Below are positions 62,401-64,000 of a DNA stretch of 64,000 nt, in pieces. The notes below the pieces were generated by a model that was not told the DNA's origin, searched no databases, and worked only from the letters and a program-made list of their open reading frames with translations. Source of the stretch: Novosphingobium sp. ERN07. Its GTDB lineage: Bacteria; Pseudomonadota; Alphaproteobacteria; Sphingomonadales; Sphingomonadaceae. Both the position numbers and the translations under genes were made by a program. Within the stretch, counting starts at the first letter, position 1; every line of letters begins with the position of its first letter. The stretch covers positions 186,001 to 250,000 of the forward strand of contig NZ_JABAID010000002.1 of NCBI RefSeq assembly GCF_012641335.1. The letters run 5' to 3'.

Positions 62401-64000
62401 TATTGTCGTTGCCTTCGCCGCCATAGAGCGCGTCGTCACCCTGACCGCCATAGAGCGAGTCATTGCCAGTGCCACCGTAGAGCGTATCATTGCCGCTGCC
62501 GCCTTCGAGGTAATCGTTGCCATCCCCATTGGTGGGAAGGCCGATCAGCTCATTGCCGCGAATCTGGAACGCCCATACGCCGGGCTGCCCGACATTGCCC
62601 GTGCTGGTGTGCAGCGCGTTGTTGATCGGCAGCGAATAGTTGACGCCGCTGAGCGTTATCGTGGGATTACCGAACGAGAAGCCCTGCGCCTCATACCGCA
62701 GAACGACATCGAAATCCCCGTCGCCCAAGGCTGTAATCTGAACCTGCGCGGCGACCGGGGTGGTCCCGAACGAAAAGCGGCCAACGTCATCCCAGGTGAC
62801 GGTGATGGTATTGGCCGCTGCATCGAAATCATACCACGCAAGATTGCTACCGGTGCTGTTGCCACCGGGGCTGGGCTGCATGGCGGAATTGCGCGTGTCG
62901 ACGTCTGTCGGGATAAGGCCAATCGAAAGGCCACTGAAAGTAACATAACCGTTATTGTTAAGGTTGAAGGCAGTGTTTTGGTTGCCAGCGAACACCCATC
63001 CGGTCGAGTCGAACTCGGCAGGGAACACGATGTTGAAGCTGTTATCGTCGTTGCGGCCGACGGTCGCCTCACCAAATCCGGCGGTGCCGCCAAGCCCGTT
63101 GATCAGCGCATTGTTCAGCGCGCCGAAATAGCTGGTGAGATCAGCAGGCAATGGCGAAACGTAGACGCCTTCGTCACCGCCGTGGAGGGTGTCGTTGCCG
63201 CTGCCGCCATAGAGATTGTCGTCGCCAAGGCCGCCTTCGATGAAGTCGCCCGCCAGACCACCTTCGGCGTAGTCGTTGCCTCCCAGTGCCTCAATCGAGT
63301 CCGGGCCAAAGCCGCCATAGAGTGAATCGTTGTCTTCGGTTCCGGTGATCGTCTGGGGATCACCAACAAGCGGGAAGCCGAGATCGATGTTCGCCGCTGT
63401 CAGCGTGGCAGCATCAACGTTCTGCAACCGGACGAGATCGAGATAGCCATACATACGGATGAGCGTATCGGGGCCATCCTGCACCGCTTCGAGCGTTCCG
63501 TTCTCGAACGGATTGCTACCGCTGGAGATGTTGCCCGAATCAAGCAGGCGGGCAAGACCGATGACATCTTCGCTGACATCGAAGTCGGTCACTACATCGG
63601 TCACGCCGGTATCGCTGTTGTATTCCAGATAATAGATATCGGCGCCTGCGCCACCAGTCATGATGTCGACACCAGAATCGCGGAAGTCGCCATGATCATT
63701 CTGGGCACGGAAATCTGCGGCATTTACATCGCCCACCGCACTCTCGGGCTTATTCACACGCAGTTCGGGATAGGATGCAGGGCTATCTCCGAATACATCG
63801 TTGCCATCGCCGCCGAATAGCTCGTCGGCTCCTTCGCCACCATCAAGCAGGTCGTCTCCGGCCTCACCGTTCAGCACGTCATTGCCCCAGTCGCCAAATA
63901 CGCGATCGTTGCCTCCTCCGCCGCTGATCGTATCGGTTTCGCCCGTACCGAAGAGGTAGTCGTCTCCACTCCCACCGCCGGATGAGGTGGAGAAGCCCGT
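47093..64000 (-). CDS. Giant RTX calcium-binding protein, type I secreted (5' end beyond window)
   Basis: One reading frame runs from the right edge (64000) to the stop at 47093, at least 5635 residues; the N-terminus lies outside the window. It is built of RTX nonapeptides (GGxGxDxLx, as in GGDGNDTLYGG) that bind calcium as parallel beta-rolls after export. Three kinds of spacer module alternate with them: nine serralysin-like units with NPF-xxG-LR (56261-63517), seven TVxDNRPGSPxGTDTLxGVE-like units (49400-55500) and six VENL-GTGN units (47510-49080). A nidogen-like domain is embedded at 62515-63168, and the protein ends in a type I secretion domain. No enzyme domain is seen in this part. 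A role as adhesin or surface-layer/biofilm protein is likely but inferred. Confidence 0.95.
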   Translation of the reverse strand, partial: TGFSTSSGGGSGDDYLFGTGETDTISGGGGNDRVFGDWGNDVLNGEAGDDLLDGGEGADELFGGDGNDVFGDSPASYPELRVNKPESAVGDVNAADFRAQNDHGDFRDSGVDIMTGGAGADIYYLEYNSDTGVTDVVTDFDVSEDVIGLARLLDSGNISSGSNPFENGTLEAVQDGPDTLIRMYGYLDLVRLQNVDAATLTAANIDLGFPLVGDPQTITGTEDNDSLYGGFGPDSIEALGGNDYAEGGLAGDFIEGGLGDDNLYGGSGNDTLHGGDEGVYVSPLPADLTSYFGALNNALINGLGGTAGFGEATVGRNDDNSFNIVFPAEFDSTGWVFAGNQNTAFNLNNNGYVTFSGLSIGLIPTDVDTRNSAMQPSPGGNSTGSNLAWYDFDAAANTITVTWDDVGRFSFGTTPVAAQVQITALGDGDFDVVLRYEAQGFSFGNPTITLSGVNYSLPINNALHTSTGNVGQPGVWAFQIRGNELIGLPTNGDGNDYLEGGSGNDTLYGGTGNDSLYGGQGDDALYGGEGNDNIYDYGGGTNSLYGGAGDDSMSAENGVSTVDGGEGNDTINYYAPSSGGGGSEASIAALVVGPPAGGADTGTIIGGDGNDNINVYGGSADIYGGAGNDRIYTSTGSGIVDGGDGDDTFEGVGYSSQSRTYTGGAGVDTYDYRGFSWSSAPGAVVVTDFTTGVGGDVFRLNDFGNPPNYSYGSNPFATGHLRLDQDGDDVVLMGDYDGTDGTDYDFVELVRFQNHLVADFVADNFGGFDPAADESLTIVGTEGNDELYGGAVGDTITGLGGTDYIFGGNGPDQIDGGSGYDYLYGGSGADAIQTGADGATVYGGTGGDTVTGSDGYDEIYGEDGNDQIDAGATGDYVQGGAGDDTITGGDGDDTLIGDDYSGGGTQGSDTIFGGAGNDSIYLDSIYYGGAGGDDVVEAGDGNDTIVLRGYSISSSSTSGTDTVDGGAGDDTFTQVGTGPGIATLTGGLGVDTYQVAAPGSGSDADVVTDFTAGEGGDRIDFGGLPFDGLPSGESPFTNGYLRFVQDGADTLFEYDRDGSGTSDGWVTLMRLEGVDATNLTRANLVQNWSPDGTGITINDDEAGNYLYGTDDGDTILGNGGGDVVYGAGGSDDIQGGAGFDTLYGGTGADTITGGDDGDYVFGEVGNDDLDGGAGNDDVRGGEGADVVRGGEGADTLEIYYGGGGDDTVYGAGGNDTIYLSYGGADYGTDTVYGGDGDDVIRDISAGAGFTTVTGGDGRDTYIFTYVSPSYAVDTITDFAAGPGGDLLDFASIPFSGLPESGNPFTGGHITFVADGADTLVQYDYDGDAGGSSSLYTILRLQNVAPASLTRDNFTAAYSPDGTGLTINDDNNGNTINGTPDADTINGNGGNDTIYAGASADVIDAGDGNDTVYAGSGNDQIGGGAGYDVLYGEGGDDTIGLGADSDGGVISGGEGNDAIEGSEGADTLYGDGGNDTINGNGGNDTIYDGGGDDTVHAGEGNDAIYGSGNAGDALHGDGGNDYIQSGSGALYGGAGADELYLTGSGGGTADGGEGDDFFTWLTLGGGVADRFTGGDGRDVFRPYYFNSTYTADVITDFSAGLGGDRLDLGYLIASLGNYATGTNPFGSGHMRFVADGADTLLQIDTDGGADNWTTVLRLESLDPATLVRDNIVQAYSPTGVDGVTINDGDGPGNLTGTADDDTISGNGGDDVVNALAGDDTVYGGAGQDSISGGLGNDTLDGDAGNDSIYGEGGDDVIAGGTEADYLYGGSGNDNIEGGEGGDTIDGGDGADVLTGGDGNDTIYSGAGPNDEIYGGLGDDYLSGTSGSHVEGGEGNDTLVVNGAGATFIGDAGDDIFLQVSHDGGAVDTLTGGAGRDSYRIDYVNISRTADVVTDFAAGAGGDVLDISLVLASTIGLPGGDNPFAAGFMRVVANEDLSATLVQVDTNGGSDSWQTVLVLEGVSPEDLTRENFSPQHAPDGSGIEITDGASGTIIVGTSGGDAIYGGGGNDTIYAGGGDDLADGGTGSDVIYGGRGNDFVFGDANNDIVYGDDGTDEVHGGEGDDSVFGQAGDDTLYGDGGNDYLADTEGNNTFYGGDGNDTFGTVGQGSGTDTYTGGLGRDSYGLNWASGNPADVVTDFATGIGGDVIDISSVGGIYLGAENPFLRGFLRLQQDGADTLLQFNADGIGDDWQSVLRLQGTTPASFSYDNFIPQYGPDGTGATIIGTANGENLYGTVSNDIIEGRNGNDTLYGGAGLDTLRGEGGNDVLDGGTGNDALFGGIGNDAFYDNSGANTADGGEGNDTFYYVSGGTQVDTLTGGTGSDSYVLSWTTGRPADVVTDFAAGLGGDVIDVSYINSLYFGGSDNPFVTGYLRLLQDGLDTVLQYSADASGTVWESVLRLQNVDAATLTYANFTPQFGPDGTGATINDGASGNSLYGTPSNDIINGNDGNDGLYGDRGNDQLFGGNGADYLAGQRGSDALYGGIGNDTLIDIEGANTIEGGEGNDTFQQVGYGDTGSQLTGGAGADVYQLLWRVGGMTDVITDFTTGPGGDQLYLHSILSQTIGYTSGENPFLTGHLALVQDGADVLLMFDRDGSGASAAVALVRMQNVSVGDFTLDSFDPNYSPGGTGVTLEGTSEGEVLYGTASNDTISGLGGADTIYAGSGDDSIYGGTGPDYLQGGQGNDGLYGGDGNDTILDSFGTSTVSGGDGDDYIAVASGTVHGDEGDDTIQSSGAGDYYGDAGRDTLSGSGTLYGGDDADVVTVTTEGGTGYGDAGNDDVRGGNGAQSLYGGDGVDTMRGGAGNDLLSGDAGDDELNGEAGDDSLQGGSGYDSARYFGNRADFTVTDNGDGTFTVIDNRPGSPAGTDTLQGVEVLVFDDQELPLATFAGYTWYGSSADDSVPGTPLYVQPGAIIPGSEPGFDISNPVTDYDLMGDDTINAGPGFDQINGGGGNDTVIGAGGPDVLYGNTGNDTLYGEEGDDDLYGGSGLDTIYGGEEDDVIRGGLHDDTLYGGNNNDDISDFEGTNLIHGDAGADVLAGSGEIYGGSGNDSVNVIGTGYGDGGNDSVTGTGEMRGGEGDDSVSGTGVLYGDAGNDVLVPYGSSTAYGGDGNDSFAQNIFHEGDATYYGGAGNDAISIIYGGDTAFGDDGDDIISAGIYSGDNALSGGAGEDRITGGTGNDTIDGGANDDVAVYARVRGDFTVTQNGAGGYTVVDNHGNEGQDDVTDVETLRFTDIDFQVNDGNSGQTFGGDGDANLISGTQYDDIVRGEGGDDQIETGSGNDRIYGGEGADRIEADGNEVPGLIADFRGIGNDVVYGGGGDDVISTGAGYDIVNGDDGNDTIDGGEGDDQLFGNAGDDAIYGGAGADRIVDTQGENTIEGGAGADNITGYGVVRGGDDNDIITGDGQLFGDAGNDIMSGTGELDGGEGNDDIATIYSIAYGGEGNDTIRGWTGYYYSSGSETLYGGSGDDAINGGYGADIVVGGAGDDDLTGAEHDDQIYGGSGYDKAYYAANIGAYTFTDLGAGQFEYLSATFRITGNADGTVTVVDLRPGSPLGTDTLTGIELFVFNDDELANPYPTDPNFGMTILGTPFDDILIGDSGNDTITGFAGNDRLFGDDGNDSIVAGLGNDVLDGGSGNDDLRGDEGIDHIYAGSGSDVVSGGADGDIIYGGQGADQIAGDGGNDEIYDENGLNVIHGNDGNDTIYADGEIYGDAGADRIGHFYNYAEGTIYGGADDDTIYAAGALASGGTGNDSILSVTALTHGDEGNDSVKGSGELHGDDGDDTVMVYAGATGHGDAGDDYLRGSTLYEISADGSQTFYGGTGNDTIRGDYVVYGVGATVGNGSDPFAHGSDDTIDGGADTDTAAYAERRDRYTVVRNAEGVLTVIANFTSESTDTLTGVEQLAFSDTTIGEAQAGQTITGTAGLDDLLGTAQDDVISLLDGNDSVFAGTGNDHVYGGVGSDTIRGEEGNDVLLGENGDDAIYGGNGLDQIIGGEGSDLLYGELGNDYIAGGSGDDLLSGGADNDVLVDSEGDNILYGDDGNDNITGNGVLYGGSGNDSLSGNGDLYGGTDNDTIRGYGRVFGDDGNDQLQGGFEIYGGDGNDSIIAEGTTLAEGGDGDDLIAPWIYNDGDGTFHGNAGNDTLYGGYGTDNLSGDDGNDTLYGGQGHDRLYGGLGGDTFYGGGGDDKIYGGGQTEENPDVVYYYGNRNDYTIVTIDGKTIVTDNRPGSPDGVDTLYGIYDVRFLDADYVTSPNYGVEVNGTEGDDVINDHSAPNPPLINLGSGDDFVRGNGGNDLIEGLAGSDTLYGGDGNDTINGGTEADSIHGDAGADVLSGNDGDDEITGGAGTDTLYGGQGEDNLYGGTEDDSLYGGSQNDLLLGGDGNDLLDGGSEDDYLLGLSGNDTLFGGFGDDTLDGGIGDDILSDTSGANVLDGGEGNDAVTGTGDLYGGLGDDALTGVAGSQNLYGGLGSDSYITGDGDDRILDSGLPEDVDRVTYAAVRSTFTVAQDIGGIRIVDNRGNGGDDLVQGIEEYVFGATTLTFGTLNVGRATDLSASLVDETLLVSTPFETRVTAGDDILETGTGNDTIDTGTGNDRIDSFEGNDDVQSGEGNDVVFAGTGNDTVDGGAGDDQLFGEDGDDTISGSAGMDEMFGGFGADILYGGDDNDLIRGGNNDDALFGGSGNDDLRGEHGNDSISGGDGDDVIVDNEGTNTLQGGIGNDAITGNGNLYGDAGNDTLSGNGSLYGGAGQDLINGSGTLDGGDDNDEINGSNGVDTIFGGSGNDVIRTGSGADVVDAGAGDDAITGGAGNQTVEGGDGNDIFYINGPRSQFTVTYDGSGGYIVVDNFPENGDFGEDHLVGVEAIQFSDQLFVLSPDTTGDIFDGGNYADTYNGSIGPDVARGFGGNDTLYGNEGDDTLYGDGGNDSLYGGADDDLLDGGDGIDTMDGGAGDDRYRVGNVNDVVIENADAGIDTIESEISSFSLMTTPHVENLVYTRDFGNFTGTGNALANEITGGNQNDTLDGGQGADRLVGLAGNDRYFVDDAGDVVVEQTAQGTDSVYATVSYALSANVENLYLVEGAAAAIEATGNDLDNAIYGNSFGNVLDGGLGADRLYGGNGNDTFVVDNVGDLIGDSGGDADTVRTTLNTYVLPGATENLVFIGAGNFVGTGNAKANMIDGGAGNDTLDGGYGADTLRGKGGDDVYYLDRPEDTVVELAGEGNDTVIAGMDWTIGAGMEIERVQAVAGAANVHLTGNELANVLVGNNAGNRLDGGAGADTLLGGHGNDIYVVDSLGDVVDETGGSGVDTVESFVSYTLAADLENLTLRTGGLVGTGNASNNIINGSNGIDVVFGGAGNDRIFGHDGDDELHGGDQNDTIEGGNNNDTLFGDDGNDRLDGGNGNDTLYGGDGADNLFGRAGSDVLFGGTGNDGLDGDAGADTMTGGQGNDRYFVDNVGDEVIEASGEGTDSVRVTLSSYTLGANVENLTAGGAADFTGTGNELDNSLTGGDGNDTLFGMDGIDRLVGGAGADVLFGGAGADRFVFTSLAEFSAGPLDRIADFSLAEGDRIRLDTIDANSVVGGNQAFAFIGTAAFSGTAGELRYDAIGANSIVYGDVDGDGVADFQFQVDGLTAFLGAEFVL
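47510..49080 (-). repeat. Six VENL/GTGN-type RTX modules
   Basis: Six units of about 90-165 residues share NDxYxVDNxGDxVxE, a DTVxxxxSYTL segment, VENLxL and GTGNxxxNxIxG. Each VENL-like core is followed by RTX nonapeptides. This module is common in bacterial RTX proteins. Confidence 0.85.
49400..55500 (-). repeat. Seven long RTX modules with TVVDN cores
   Basis: Cores near 49460, 50455, 51335, 52345, 53385, 54370 and 55435 share YxVxDNRPGSPxGTDTLxG and VExLxFxD. They are spaced about 0.9-1.1 kb apart with RTX nonapeptides between. Confidence 0.85.
56261..63517 (-). repeat. Nine serralysin-like RTX modules (NPF type)
   Basis: Units share DVVTDFxxGxGGDxxD, NPFxxGxLRxxQDGxDTL, a VLRLQ strand and PDGTGxTI. 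NPF cores lie near 63505, 61850, 60885, 60085, 59125, 58225, 57505, 56905 and 56285, so spacing shrinks from ~1 kb to ~0.6 kb toward the C-terminal side. Confidence 0.85.
62515..63168 (-). other. Nidogen-like (NIDO) domain inside the RTX protein
   Basis: About 215 residues without RTX repeats between YVSPLPADLTSYFGAL and LIGLPTNGDGND. NNNGYVTFSGLS, an IPTDVDTRN segment, NTITVTWDDVGRFSF, GDFDVVLRYEAQGFSFGNP and NVGQPGVWAFQIRG follow the order of nidogen-like domains found in extracellular matrix proteins and in some bacterial RTX adhesins. Confidence 0.6.

Noticed and set aside
47500..64000. Repeats as satellite DNA or CRISPR
   Set aside because: All units stay in a single reading frame and give standard RTX nonapeptides.

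Overview
The window looks like chromosomal DNA of an alphaproteobacterium of the order Sphingomonadales, probably close to Novosphingobium or the Erythrobacteraceae. The evidence is the high GC content, the gene orders recG / sdhE / mfd and glyA / nrdR / SPOUT methyltransferase / rpsD, a branched-chain keto-acid dehydrogenase, a PEP-CTERM protein, and the many genes coupled by ATGA or TGATG overlaps. The genus is inferred, not proven.

Layout. 1-2.8 kb (minus): branched-chain keto-acid dehydrogenase E1 subunits, with a candidate promoter and TTTGCAAA-type sites, then thyA. 2.9-13 kb: tRNA-Pro, a secreted protein of unknown function, recG, a host-attachment-family protein, sdhE, mfd, a GGDEF/EAL protein, NAD kinase, tRNA-Asn and a small PilZ-like protein. 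13.2-26.6 kb (minus): a tightly coupled three-gene operon, TpsB transporter -> 2824-residue TpsA exoprotein -> exported CHAT-domain putative protease. 26.8-33.5 kb: secA, argJ, an inositol-monophosphatase-family gene, rplY and pth. 33.6-35.7 kb: a PEP-CTERM surface protein with a Thr/Gly repeat stalk behind an exact-consensus sigma-54 promoter, facing a TPR lipoprotein. 35.8-46.2 kb: ychF, a MaoC-like hydratase, a DUF3237 / PhzS-like flavin monooxygenase pair, rpiB-glyA-(two small genes)-nrdR-SPOUT methyltransferase, rpsD, tgt and a TSUP permease. 46.2-64 kb (minus): a conserved hypothetical gene and, upstream of it, one giant RTX protein gene of at least 5635 residues whose start lies beyond the window.

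How the parts relate. About half of the window is devoted to the cell surface, using three different routes: two-partner secretion (TpsB/TpsA), type I secretion (giant RTX protein) and PEP-CTERM/exosortase sorting. Two cyclic-di-GMP-type proteins (GGDEF/EAL and PilZ-like) lie beside the two-partner operon. The rest is mainly housekeeping: DNA repair and restart (recG, mfd), translation (rplY, pth, rpsD, tgt, two tRNAs), secretion (secA), and one-carbon, nucleotide and NAD metabolism (glyA, thyA, nadK, nrdR).

Points most worth following up: (1) the TpsB-TpsA-CHAT operon, which may be a secreted adhesin with its own dedicated caspase-like protease; (2) a nine-G tract inside tpsA that could act as a phase-variation switch; (3) the sigma-54 promoter of the PEP-CTERM gene; (4) a 33-bp repeat found both inside argJ and at 46.2 kb, where it lies at both stop codons of a convergent gene pair; (5) a nidogen-like domain inside the RTX giant.
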